A stretch of 64,000 bases of DNA, from contig NZ_CP117812.1 of assembly GCF_028728065.1 (NCBI RefSeq), forward strand, positions 1,426,001-1,490,000, read 5' to 3'. Under the pieces are notes generated by a model. It was not told the origin of the DNA. It made no database searches and was given only the letters and a program-made list of their open reading frames with translations. Position numbers and translations under genes: made by a program. The stretch's first letter is position 1. The number at the start of each line of letters is the position of its first letter. This DNA comes from Lentisphaera profundi. Lineage in GTDB: Bacteria; Verrucomicrobiota; Lentisphaeria; Lentisphaerales; Lentisphaeraceae. Below are positions 55,743 through 64,000 of the stretch, piece after piece.

Positions 55743-57824
55743 CTAATTATAAAATTTGAATTCATTACTATTAAGTAGTACCCACATCAAATCATCTATG
55801 GGCTTTCTTGACATCTCACTAAAGTAAGGACGAAGCTTGTCTATTTCCTCTTTACTTGCTTCTCGACAAAGTATGGCTAGAAAAATGACCTTCATGGCTT
55901 CTTCTGGAGTTCGACAACTTTGTATGTCTTGAGTTAAATAATCCTTCATTGGCTTAATGATTTGCTCTTCTACTTTTTGACTATTGAGTAGATTAAGTGC
56001 CTGTGGAATAGTTGGTTCCGTCAATGCCCCTTCTACTTGCGTACGAGCTGATGCTCCAAACTGCCTTAAGAAATGATCCGGTCGCACTGGCGAAGGGTTT
56101 TCTGATGCGCGTAAACGTACTAAGTGAGTGTGCCCTTTCTGTTCTTTATTCTTACCATGTAATATTGCTTCGTCACTCGCAACTTTATCATATAATTTCT
56201 CGCCTGATTTTGCAATCTTATTAAAATATTCAATTAATTCTTCATAACTTTTCTCTTTAAGAATCTTATAAATTTGATTCTCAGTATGAACTGTTTTTTG
56301 ATTGAGATAAATATCTGGATTTTCTAAAATTAGGGAACTCAATGAATCCCAAAGTTGCTCCGCACTTAATCGTCTAAATACAGGACCTTGAAATGCGTAT
56401 GTTTCATCCCCTGCTAGGACCTTCATTGTAAGTGCACTTTGATAAGTTCGAGTCCTATATAGAACTCTTGAAAATTCTCTTAAATCAAAGTCAACTTCTT
56501 TCATTAAATCAATAAGTTTTTGACTTAATCCTGGGTTAATACCCATTTCATTTTGCTTAAGATCTGTAGCTGAAGCAATGAGCGGAGCCCCCATAATACG
56601 AAGCCAAAGTCGATTGACAATCGTTTTGGTAAACATCGGATTATCGCTAGAGCTCAACCATTTGGCAAAATCCTTTCTTCGTTCCAAATCATCTTTTGGC
56701 CCAAGGAGATGTTGCTTATCTTTATACTTATTATCTAATAATGACGTCGCGAAGGGAACTTCTGCATAGATTTTTTCAAAGGCTTTGTAATCGTCATATT
56801 TATAATCATGTGGTAACTCAATGACGCCGGAACCGCTCTTAAAAACACCTGTTTTAAAAGTATACATTCCTGTAACCATCGCCGCTTTCAATTTTAAATT
56901 ATGATCATTTTCAATTCTGTAATCTCGTAATTCTTTGAATTTTGGTATGGAGTACATCTGACGTGGCGTATTCACTTCTGTTCCAGAAGTAAATGCGGCT
57001 AACTTATAAAAGTCTACCTGAGTCCAATCTTCATAGGGGTGATCATGACATTGAGCACAAGTAATATCTGTACCTAAAAATATTTTCATGGTATTAGAGA
57101 TATTATCTAAAGGCATGCCTTCATCTCGCAGATAGTAACCCGTAGCTCCATTGCCATCTTTATAAGCATGTCCTTCGGCAGCAATCATTTCATACACAAA
57201 CTGATCATAGGGCTTATTACTACGAATAGAGTCTTTGATATAAGCTATATAATTGCCTCCATGCTTGTGCTTCGGCATATTGTTAATCACTCGAAGAATA
57301 TCGGCCCAATAATTAAAATTATGACTGAAATAAGACTCGCTCGCAAGCAGCGTATCTATCAATTCTGATCGCTTATTCTCTGAGGTATCAGATTGAAAAT
57401 CTTTACGCTCTTTTATCGAAGGAATACGCCCTGCTATATCTAGATAAACTCTGCGTACAAACGTTAAATCATCTATTTCTGCGTTTCTTTTAAGTGCCAT
57501 TGATGAAAGCTTGTTTCCCACAAGCTTATCTATTTCACTTACAGCGGATTTTATATCTATCTTTTGCGAAAATAGTTTTTTACTTTTAGGGGACAGATCA
57601 CTTTGTTGAGTTTTATCTACTTTGGACTGATTAACTTTTTGAACATAGTTCTTTGGAACCGCATTAAGTTCATTAGGTAAATTTTTCCATATAAAATAAG
57701 CGGCTCCTCCCAAGAGCAGAGTGAAAATTATAAGTGGAATCGAAATAGAACGAGAGTTCTTTTTATTTTGAGCTCTCTTGGCACGATTTTTTAAGTGCCC
57801 TTGAGTCTTAAGCTTTTTTTTCAT
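55743..57824 (-). CDS. DUF1549/DUF1553 (PSCyt2/PSD1) protein
   Basis: A 693-residue protein. A basic N-terminus is followed by a membrane helix (IPLIIFTLLLGGAAYFIW). DUF1549 at about 90-300 has DIAGRIPSIKERKDF and a heme-binding CAQCH motif (CDHPYEDW follows). DUF1553 is at about 380-690 (NRLWLRIMGAPLI, RPDHFLRQFGASAR, EFKFYN end). A covalent c-type heme is likely. It is the first gene of the pair with DUF1501. The shared promoter module is not seen upstream. Confidence 0.88.
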   Translation of the reverse strand: MKKKLKTQGHLKNRAKRAQNKKNSRSISIPLIIFTLLLGGAAYFIWKNLPNELNAVPKNYVQKVNQSKVDKTQQSDLSPKSKKLFSQKIDIKSAVSEIDKLVGNKLSSMALKRNAEIDDLTFVRRVYLDIAGRIPSIKERKDFQSDTSENKRSELIDTLLASESYFSHNFNYWADILRVINNMPKHKHGGNYIAYIKDSIRSNKPYDQFVYEMIAAEGHAYKDGNGATGYYLRDEGMPLDNISNTMKIFLGTDITCAQCHDHPYEDWTQVDFYKLAAFTSGTEVNTPRQMYSIPKFKELRDYRIENDHNLKLKAAMVTGMYTFKTGVFKSGSGVIELPHDYKYDDYKAFEKIYAEVPFATSLLDNKYKDKQHLLGPKDDLERRKDFAKWLSSSDNPMFTKTIVNRLWLRIMGAPLIASATDLKQNEMGINPGLSQKLIDLMKEVDFDLREFSRVLYRTRTYQSALTMKVLAGDETYAFQGPVFRRLSAEQLWDSLSSLILENPDIYLNQKTVHTENQIYKILKEKSYEELIEYFNKIAKSGEKLYDKVASDEAILHGKNKEQKGHTHLVRLRASENPSPVRPDHFLRQFGASARTQVEGALTEPTIPQALNLLNSQKVEEQIIKPMKDYLTQDIQSCRTPEEAMKVIFLAILCREASKEEIDKLRPYFSEMSRKPIDDLMWVLLNSNEFKFYN

Positions 57825-57992
57825 CTTTGGCGAAAATTTCCTTTCATCGGATTCATGATCAACTCTATTTCACTTATGTTTATTTTACTTTTCAAAGATT
57901 ACGCAGATCTGCCTGAAAAATAAATATTTTAAGTCAAAAACTTATTTATTGTAATTTTGATAAAATCATATTTCATCTTAGATAAACTCTTT

Positions 57993-58700
57993 TTAAGGAG
58001 CTATTTTTGATAACCATAAATAATTGCCATTCGCCTTAGTCGTTGGCATATATTTAATCTCTCCATGACCATCACCTAAGATCACCGGATTACGAAAACC
58101 ATTATCATGATGATTAGGATCAGCACCGTTAGCGATAGTATCTGTCACCCAATTTAATCCTGCATTCCCTGCCATATAAGCTTGGCCCGGATTGCCAACA
58201 TATATGGCCTCTTTCGCCATTTCGTTAAGAATTATTGTTTGCGATGGATCTGATAACGCGTCTACTTGAAGCGATGGAGCGTCTCCTGCTTCTCTCTGAA
58301 AAATAATAGCATGTCCACCCTCGTTATAAGAGTTTACTTGATAAGTGCGTGCTCCTCTATCTCCAGTCCTCTCCATATCATCTAAGGGACAGTGAAAAAT
58401 CTTAAAACCTCCTCTGTCCGTTGGATTAGCTTCCGCTTTTTCTGTATCACTTAATTCTATTCCGAGATAATCAGAAATGTTATCACCCCAGGTTATATTT
58501 CCATTCGTAGCGGGGGAGTAATAAGCATCATTATCCAGTGTATACATAAAGCTTGCCGTTTGGAGTTGTCTCATGTTACTTAAGCTAAGGGCTACTTGTG
58601 ATGTTTTACGGGCTTTTCCTAATGCCGGTAGAACCATTGAAGCTAGAATTCCTATAATGGCGATAACAACAAGTAGTTCAATTAAAGTAAATTTTTTCAT
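57993..58700 (-). CDS. Pseudopilin-like protein (second copy)
   Basis: A 235-residue protein beginning [21 protein letters not shown], a prepilin leader with a cleavage site before FTLIE, and ending in a [24 protein letters not shown] tail. It has the same family layout as the gene at 36631 but is diverged in the middle. The shared promoter module lies 33 bases upstream. Confidence 0.85.
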   Translation of the reverse strand: MKKFTLIELLVVIAIIGILASMVLPALGKARKTSQVALSLSNMRQLQTASFMYTLDNDAYYSPATNGNITWGDNISDYLGIELSDTEKAEANPTDRGGFKIFHCPLDDMERTGDRGARTYQVNSYNEGGHAIIFQREAGDAPSLQVDALSDPSQTIILNEMAKEAIYVGNPGQAYMAGNAGLNWVTDTIANGADPNHHDNGFRNPVILGDGHGEIKYMPTTKANGNYLWLSKIAP

Positions 58701-58732
58701 TTTTAATTTCCGTCTTGGTTTAATCTATACCT

Positions 58733-58763
58733 TATAAAAACACTTTGTCGTAAAAGGTTAACA
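58733..58763 (-). promoter_or_regulatory. Shared promoter module, copy 5
   Basis: Minus strand: TGTTAACCTTTTAC begins at 58763, TTTTATA ends at 58733, just upstream of the second pseudopilin gene. Confidence 0.6.
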
Positions 58764-58921
58764 GTTAATGAATAATTATTTCAAATGAATTCTAAGAAAG
58801 TGAGTATGTATAGAAAATGAGTTACACCCTGATGAGCTGTTTTTCATAAAGTAAGAGCTTAATTCTATAGAAAATAAGAGTCGCTTATCATTTAATACAT
58901 AATTCAACAGCCAAATACTAT

Positions 58922-59725
58922 CTAGTTTAGGCTTTTACCTGTAGCTTTAGTTTGGCTAAAAAGCCAAGGAATTAATTCTGCTGTATTCCATGCTGGTTTT
59001 GATGAACCATGACCCACTCCTGGGAATTCGGTGTAAATCCAATTTTCATTCCCAAGCGCTTTCATTTTTTTATCCATTTGCCTAGATGCCGAAAAAGGAA
59101 CTACGGTATCTTTATCACCATGAAAACACCAAATAGGTAGGTGAGCAAGGTTTTGTGCTTGACTCAAATCACCAGCGCCACAAACGGGAATAGCCGCAGC
59201 AAATAAATGCGGACGTCGCATAATGATATCCCAAGTGCCATACCCTCCCATAGATTGTCCCGTTGCGTAAATTCGATTTCCGTCAATCGCAAATTCTTCT
59301 CGTACAGATTCAATAATTTCTAGTACTAAAGCAATAGGCTCAGAGATTTCTACTTTATCAATAGAGTAAGTACCTTTGCCCCATGGAGTGTTTGCCCATT
59401 GTTTCTTGGAAGGACACTGAGGTGTAATAATAAAAGCTGGATACTTTTTACGGATAGCGGGATCCGATAAAAATGTAAAGGCATCAATGGCACGACTTTT
59501 ATTGTCTGTACCTCGACCCCAGGCACCGTGAAGTGCCACAATGAGTGGGTACTGTTTTTCAGGATCATAATTATCTGGTTTCACTATCCTGTAAGGAAGC
59601 GATCCTATTTCACTTTTAAATACACGAGCTTCAATTATTGCGTCGTCCGCAAAGCTGCCTAATGAGATGCAAGATAATAGCGCTAAGATAAAAACCTTAT
59701 TAAGGCAGTTATATATATGTTTCAT
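58922..59725 (-). CDS. Exported prolyl-oligopeptidase-like esterase
   Basis: A 267-residue secreted alpha/beta-hydrolase: signal peptide (FILALLSCISLGSFA), PLIVALHGAWGRG for the oxyanion hole, nucleophile elbow GQSMGGYGTWD, Asp in FHGDKDTVVPFS, and His in GVGHGSSKPAW. This is the fold of CE1-like or polyhydroxybutyrate-depolymerase-like esterases found in polysaccharide loci. It may cut ester decorations. The shared promoter module is 88 bases upstream. Confidence 0.85.
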   Translation of the reverse strand: MKHIYNCLNKVFILALLSCISLGSFADDAIIEARVFKSEIGSLPYRIVKPDNYDPEKQYPLIVALHGAWGRGTDNKSRAIDAFTFLSDPAIRKKYPAFIITPQCPSKKQWANTPWGKGTYSIDKVEISEPIALVLEIIESVREEFAIDGNRIYATGQSMGGYGTWDIIMRRPHLFAAAIPVCGAGDLSQAQNLAHLPIWCFHGDKDTVVPFSASRQMDKKMKALGNENWIYTEFPGVGHGSSKPAWNTAELIPWLFSQTKATGKSLN

Positions 59726-59812
59726 TGATTTTATTCCTTATAAAATAGTTCTACTGAAAGACAATGGTTTACGCTCTTAAATGACATTTTCCTACTGTCT
59801 TAATTCAATCTA

Positions 59813-59843
59813 TATAACACCTTAGTCATGACAAAGGTTAACA
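59813..59843 (-). promoter_or_regulatory. Shared promoter module, copy 6
   Basis: Minus strand: TGTTAACCTTTGTC begins at 59843, TGTTATA ends at 59813. Upstream of the esterase gene, in a 374-base divergent spacer (59726-60099) with no ORF. Confidence 0.55.
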
Positions 59844-60022
59844 ATTCATCTGAAAAACTTACTAAAAACGTTAACCGTAGTATGCCCTTATATACTAGAA
59901 AATTATCAAACTATTCTTGAGAGCCACTTCATTATACGAATATTATACAGTCTCTTTAATATCATATGGTTGAGCATGTAGACATGATTTATCTAAAACT
60001 CAACAGATATAAATATGAATGC

Positions 60023-60053
60023 TGTTAACTATTCCTAAACACATGTGTTACTA
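60023..60053 (+). promoter_or_regulatory. Shared promoter module, plus-strand candidate
   Basis: TGTTAAC begins at 60023 and GTTACTA ends at 60053, with the same spacing as the minus-strand copies, 46 bases before the ATG of the small secreted protein gene. The -10 part is weaker. Confidence 0.35.
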
Positions 60054-60099
60054 GGAATAATAAGCAGAATATATCCCCTAAATAAATACGGAGCCACAA

Positions 60100-60435
60100 A
60101 TGAAAAAGCTAACTTTTGTACTCATCATTCTCTTCATCTCTCTTATAAGTGTACAAGCTAAAGACACCGCCATTAACACAAAAGAGAGAGTCGAGCTCAC
60201 AGGAAGTCTAAATACTGAAAAAAATATTATATTTCTATCTACACACAAAGGTGAAAAATACCGAATTATTGATATTGAATACCTCACTAAGTCAAAAATA
60301 GCCATGGGAGAAGGTCTCACTCTCACAGCAATTTTAGGAATAAGTAAAAATGGAATTTACATCCAGACAATCTTTGGACATAAAAAAATATCTGATTCGA
60401 ATAAGGATATATCATCAAAAAAAATATTTATTTAA
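60100..60435 (+). CDS. Small secreted hypothetical protein (111 aa)
   Basis: A signal peptide (MKKLTFVLIILFISLISVQA) is followed by a beta-rich domain (ERVELTGSLNTEKNIIFLST, EGLTLTAILGISKNGIYIQT) and a Lys-rich tail. No family is recognised. The GGAGC ribosome site lies 8 bases upstream. It is divergent from the esterase and convergent with the kinase gene. Confidence 0.6.
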   Translation: MKKLTFVLIILFISLISVQAKDTAINTKERVELTGSLNTEKNIIFLSTHKGEKYRIIDIEYLTKSKIAMGEGLTLTAILGISKNGIYIQTIFGHKKISDSNKDISSKKIFI

Positions 60436-60498
60436 ATGAAGCTAAAAGCCTTCCGAGTAAGAAAAAATGTGACGCTAATTAATCATCTATGAAATGAT

Positions 60499-62577
60499 TT
60501 ATTGGACGACAACAGTAAGCCCTACTCTTAAATGGGATAATTGCTTATCAGTAAATTGACCCTTCCCAACTATCAGAGTCTTTACATACTTATTTTTGAG
60601 CAGTACCAAATTTTTGACTGGGGTATTGCGGATATCTAATTCTTCGATCTGAAGTTCATCAAGTTGTGAAAGGTTTCCTATGCCAGTGGAACTCAGATCT
60701 AAAACACGAGGGTTGAGTGTTTTAATGAGGGACATAAAGCTATTCTCTTTTCTTTTTCCAAGAAGTGAAAAATGCTTAGTTTCTAAAGCTAAAATATTTA
60801 AATATGCACCACTAAGAATCAGTTTACGATCTTCAACAAAATACTCCATCTGACTTGAATCCCACTGGGGATTATAGAGTGAAATAAAACGCCTGACCAC
60901 TTCACTATGTTTACTTAAAGATGAGCGAATATAAGAATCATAACGCAACATAATCAGCATTTGGGCCTCATACTTTTTACCAAAACCTGATAAATCATCT
61001 AATAAACTATTTAAATCGTAGGTTCGTAATGGTTTTCCCGGTTCCGATTGAAAGGCGTACTTATTTGCGAGTTCTATAAAATTATTATCTGCCCGATTAT
61101 TCATTGCGTAATCGACCTTAGCAGACATGAAATTTTGCATGAGGAAATGAACATAGGCACGTTGGTTATAGGCCCAATTAAAGGATGACTGCTCTTCAAT
61201 AAGACGATTGAGATAACTCAGTGCCATCTTAAAGCCATTCCGTGAATCATCATAAATAAGACGATCGGTATACTTATAAACTTCTCGCTTAATCAAGTGA
61301 AAGTTTTCATCTATGAAGTCACTACTCCACTCTTTTTCTCCTTGATAAAGACTGAGAATTCGATTGGCTCGATCTTTTTCTTGTATCGCTTCTTGCCTAT
61401 TTTTTTCGCTTAACTCACGGGCTTCTTCCGCCTTGCGACGACTATCCTGTAAGCTATCAATGAAATAAATAGTGAAAATAATAATAATAAATAATGATGT
61501 GAGTGCGCTTAAGCAAACGTTTTTATTCCTTCTATAAAATAATTTAAGCTCACGAAAAAAATCGGCTTCTTCTGCTTGAGTCGAATAACCTTCCAAGTAC
61601 TTTTTGATTTCGGCACTCAATTCCAATACCGAACTATAACGATCTTCCACTTTAAGTGCCGTGGATTTGAGAACAACGGCATCTAAACTTGCTGGGATAT
61701 TTTTTTTCGGAAATTTTCTCAGTGGTGAAAGTACGCCTTCATTCACCGTTTTATCAATAACTTGCTCTACAGATTCGGCTTCAATAGAATTGGCATCAGT
61801 TAAAATAAAATAAAGAACACAGCCTAAGGAATAAATGTCTGAGAATTGATTAATTTCACTTTTTTTGTTAATTTGCTCAGGAGACATAAAGCCAGGTGTC
61901 CCCTTTATATTTCCTGTAAGAGTCAAATGATTCAATAAATCCGGATTCAGTAATAAAGGTCCTATTTCGCCCCCTACTTCTTGGCCGTTCACCACTTTGC
62001 CTAAACCCCAGTCACAGACTACAACCTCACCAAATGTTCCTACCTGTATATTGCTGGGTTTCAGATCTAAGTGGACGACGCCTTGCTCATGAGCGTAGGC
62101 AATAGCATCGCATATTTTTTGAAAAACTTCTAAACGCTGAGTTAGGCTGGGCTTCGGAGATTGCTCCATGAAGGTCCGTAAAGTTTCTCCTCTTTGGAGT
62201 TCCATTGTAAAGTATGGTACTTCGCCATCGACTCCCATATCGAAAATACTAATAATATTAGGATGCTCTAATAAGGCCGTTAAACGGGCTTCACGAATAA
62301 AGGAGTCGTAAAGATCCGTAGGAGCATCTTCATGTAGGCGAGCCATCGCTATATAACGATTACTGCGTAGGTCCAAAACTTTGCCAATACATTTCATTCC
62401 ACCCTTGGCTATTAATTCAAATTCACCATAGTGTTCTGTAAGTTCTGACAAAGTGCAGAAAATGGGGGCAATTGTAGTGAGATCATCGACATGATCTTGC
62501 TTAGCCAGATCAAGCAATGACCGCATCTGGCCTAGCATGTCTGAACTTAAATCTTCTGAATCAGTCTGAATACTCAT
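60499..62577 (-). CDS. Atypical transmembrane Ser/Thr protein kinase with C-terminal repeats
   Basis: A 692-residue protein. The kinase domain lies at about 35-320: the catalytic loop VVHLDLKPSNIQV retains Asp and Lys, DFG is DWG, and the activation end is GTPGFMSPEQ. The VAIK Lys position appears to hold Arg (AMARL), and the glycine loop is weak, so activity may be unusual. A membrane helix at about 350-372 (VCLSALTSLFIIIIFTIYFI) is followed by a coiled-coil, TPR-like and leucine-rich extracytoplasmic region. It overlaps the sigma factor gene by 17 bases, suggesting that the kinase controls that sigma factor. Confidence 0.82.
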   Translation of the reverse strand: MSIQTDSEDLSSDMLGQMRSLLDLAKQDHVDDLTTIAPIFCTLSELTEHYGEFELIAKGGMKCIGKVLDLRSNRYIAMARLHEDAPTDLYDSFIREARLTALLEHPNIISIFDMGVDGEVPYFTMELQRGETLRTFMEQSPKPSLTQRLEVFQKICDAIAYAHEQGVVHLDLKPSNIQVGTFGEVVVCDWGLGKVVNGQEVGGEIGPLLLNPDLLNHLTLTGNIKGTPGFMSPEQINKKSEINQFSDIYSLGCVLYFILTDANSIEAESVEQVIDKTVNEGVLSPLRKFPKKNIPASLDAVVLKSTALKVEDRYSSVLELSAEIKKYLEGYSTQAEEADFFRELKLFYRRNKNVCLSALTSLFIIIIFTIYFIDSLQDSRRKAEEARELSEKNRQEAIQEKDRANRILSLYQGEKEWSSDFIDENFHLIKREVYKYTDRLIYDDSRNGFKMALSYLNRLIEEQSSFNWAYNQRAYVHFLMQNFMSAKVDYAMNNRADNNFIELANKYAFQSEPGKPLRTYDLNSLLDDLSGFGKKYEAQMLIMLRYDSYIRSSLSKHSEVVRRFISLYNPQWDSSQMEYFVEDRKLILSGAYLNILALETKHFSLLGKRKENSFMSLIKTLNPRVLDLSSTGIGNLSQLDELQIEELDIRNTPVKNLVLLKNKYVKTLIVGKGQFTDKQLSHLRVGLTVVVQ

Positions 62578-63139
62578 GAATCAGCCTTTTAATTTCCTCA
62601 ACACAACGACTTTTAACTCGGCTCTTCAAAACTTTCACAGAATCAATTTTTATTTCAGTTTTTTCGCTAATTTGGTGATGAGAGTTGCCTTCTAAGCTCA
62701 GCTTAAAAACTTCAATGGCTTGACCTGAAAAAACACTTTCTAGATTTTTCAGGGCCGTTTGGAGAATGAAATTTTCCCATTCCTTTTCGATTATCTCATC
62801 AATATGAGGCTCGTCAATTATAATCGGTTCTTCAGCAGTAAATTCTAATTTTTTATTTTTATTTGATCTAAAGTAATTTAATACTTCATTGCGCGCGACA
62901 GTTGAAAGCCAACTGCGGAATTTGCCTTTACTATTGTCATATTTGGGAAGTGACTTCCATAAGTGCATAGTAATTCGCTGATAAAGATCATCAATATCAT
63001 TGACGTTAATATTCATCTTACGAAGAAGGAAATAAATAAAGTTTCTATAAAACTCTAAAAATTCTTCCCAGGCTTTAAGGTCATCTCCATCACAGGCTCG
63101 CATTAATAAAGATTGGCGTGTTATGTAATTATCACTCAC
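62561..63139 (-). CDS. ECF-type RNA polymerase sigma factor
   Basis: A 192-residue sigma factor: region 2 at about 20-90 (DIDDLYQRITMHLWKSLPKYD, FRSWLSTVARNEVLNYFRS) and region 4 at about 130-185 (LSLEGNSHHQISEKTEIKIDS). No anti-sigma gene is adjacent; the overlapping transmembrane kinase is the likely regulator, a pairing seen in Planctomycetes and Lentisphaerota. Its target promoters are unknown. Confidence 0.88.
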   Translation of the reverse strand: MSDNYITRQSLLMRACDGDDLKAWEEFLEFYRNFIYFLLRKMNINVNDIDDLYQRITMHLWKSLPKYDNSKGKFRSWLSTVARNEVLNYFRSNKNKKLEFTAEEPIIIDEPHIDEIIEKEWENFILQTALKNLESVFSGQAIEVFKLSLEGNSHHQISEKTEIKIDSVKVLKSRVKSRCVEEIKRLIHEYSD

Positions 63140-63218
63140 TATTTACCTTTATTTACAATTGAAATAAGTACTTCAAGCCATCCCTCCAAATAAAAACTAC
63201 CATGAAGGTATAAGCAAA

Positions 63219-63944
63219 TTAAATCTCGAAATCTGAACCTAAATATATCTCGCAAGCTTTTTTATCTGTCACTAAGAATTCACTCGTGCCTTCACATAGA
63301 AGTTCGCCTTTATTCATGATATAACCATAGTCAACGATCGAAAGCATATCGCGAACAGAATGGTCAGTAATGAGAATCGAGATACCACGATCTTTTAAAC
63401 GACGTATGATTTTCTGAACTTCACTTACAGCGATGGGATCAACTCCCGCAAAAGGTTCATCTAGCATCAGAAAACTTGGGTTTGTCACTAAAGCACGAGC
63501 AATCTCTAAACGGCGACGTTCACCACCAGAAAGAGTGACTGCAGCCTGATCGGCAACTTTTTCTAAGCCCAATTCATCAATTAGATTATGCATGCGTTTA
63601 ACGCGCTCAGCCTTATCTAATTTTAGCATTTCAAGAATGGCCATGATATTGTCTTTCACGCTAAGTCGTCTAAAAACAGAAGGTTCTTGAGCGAGGTAGC
63701 CCATGCCCATACGAGCACGTTTATACATCGGGAGCTTAGTTACATTTTCACCATTAAAGAGTACTTTCCCTTCTTCTGGACGTACAAGTCCCACTACCAT
63801 ATAAAAAGAAGTGGTTTTACCTGCACCATTAGGCCCAAGTAAGCCAACAATTTGACCTCTTTCTACATTGAAAGAAACGCCTTTTACAACACGTTTTTTC
63901 TTATATTCTTTGACCAAGCCTTCAGCTTTTATAATGTAATCCAT
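63219..63944 (-). CDS. lptB: LPS export ABC ATPase LptB
   Basis: A 241-residue ATPase: Walker A GPNGAGKTT, Q-loop YLAQEPSVFRRLSV, signature LSGGERRRLEIARAL, Walker B LMLDEPFAGVDPIAV, and the H-loop ITDHSVRDML. The YLAQEPSVFR and FAGVDPIAV segments are specific to LptB. It starts directly after the stop of the preceding gene. It powers lipopolysaccharide transport, so the cell has a Gram-negative outer membrane. Confidence 0.95.
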   Translation of the reverse strand: MDYIIKAEGLVKEYKKKRVVKGVSFNVERGQIVGLLGPNGAGKTTSFYMVVGLVRPEEGKVLFNGENVTKLPMYKRARMGMGYLAQEPSVFRRLSVKDNIMAILEMLKLDKAERVKRMHNLIDELGLEKVADQAAVTLSGGERRRLEIARALVTNPSFLMLDEPFAGVDPIAVSEVQKIIRRLKDRGISILITDHSVRDMLSIVDYGYIMNKGELLCEGTSEFLVTDKKACEIYLGSDFEI

Positions 63945-64000
63945 TTATTTAGCCTTCTCTAGGCTATTATCACTTTCAATTGTAATAGGTCCCGACTCGA
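63945..64000 (-). CDS. C-terminal end of the gene upstream of lptB (partial)
   Basis: The last 17 codons of an upstream gene (ESGPITIESDNSLEKAK, stop at 63945-63947) directly abut the lptB ATG. Position suggests lptA or a related Lpt component, but too little is present to say. Confidence 0.45.
   Translation of the reverse strand, partial: ESGPITIESDNSLEKAK

Noticed and set aside
59866-59893. A further copy of the promoter module (CGTTAACC then TTATATA)
   Set aside because: The spacing is 19 instead of 24 bases, and the likely gene is more than 200 bases away.

Overview
The window looks like a chromosome segment of a marine Lentisphaerota bacterium (Lentisphaera-like; assigned from gene content only). 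Pointers are the secreted sulfatase, the DUF1501 and DUF1549/DUF1553 planctomycete-type pair, H-X-G-DG pseudopilins beginning FTLIELLVV, atypical Ser/Thr kinases, and a Gram-negative LptB.

The left part (1-27.9 kb) is an accessory defence island. In order it carries: a truncated DUF3465 copy at the edge; a RADAR pair (RdrA ATPase, RdrB adenosine deaminase, 572-5846); a McrBC-type modification-dependent restriction pair on the minus strand (DUF2357/PD-(D/E)XK nuclease plus EVE-McrB ATPase, 5998-10850); and a five-gene plus-strand operon (11537-17859) with an XRE controller, a C5 methyltransferase, an EcoRII-like endonuclease, a double-GHKL MORC/histidine-kinase-like ATPase and a receiver-domain protein. 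Beyond this lie small unknown genes, a WYL regulator, a DUF1826 gene behind two TGATAA-N4-TTATCA sites, an intact DUF3465 gene, two Fic proteins, an esterase, and a nucleotidyltransferase with a 57-codon partner gene. The island ends at a 3' fragment of tRNA-Leu(UAA) that begins in the anticodon loop and keeps its terminator (27814-27903), which looks like an attachment-site scar. A dead IS200/IS605 tnpA follows. The spacers hold a family of mini-hairpins and GCCACACAGGC-type repeats.

The middle (28.5-36.6 kb) holds a pseudokinase, a Cys-rich secreted protein, an RND-adaptor/MacB-type ABC export operon ending in an OB-fold-like lipoprotein, and a Tat-exported aldo/keto reductase.

The right part (36.6-60.4 kb) is a polysaccharide-use locus probably aimed at sulfated, acetylated, fucose-containing glycans. 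It encodes two sialate-type O-acetylesterases, a GH95 enzyme, a sulfatase, a FucP-type transporter with RraA-like and split UxaA-like enzymes and an AraC regulator, a GH30, a GH36-like enzyme, DUF1501 and DUF1549/1553 proteins, two pseudopilins and an esterase. Six of these minus-strand genes or operons share one promoter-like module (TGTTAA, 18 bases, then TTTTATA-like). GH95 appears split from its signal peptide by a -1 frame change at an A_AAA_AAT heptamer. The window closes with a transmembrane kinase/ECF sigma pair and lptB.
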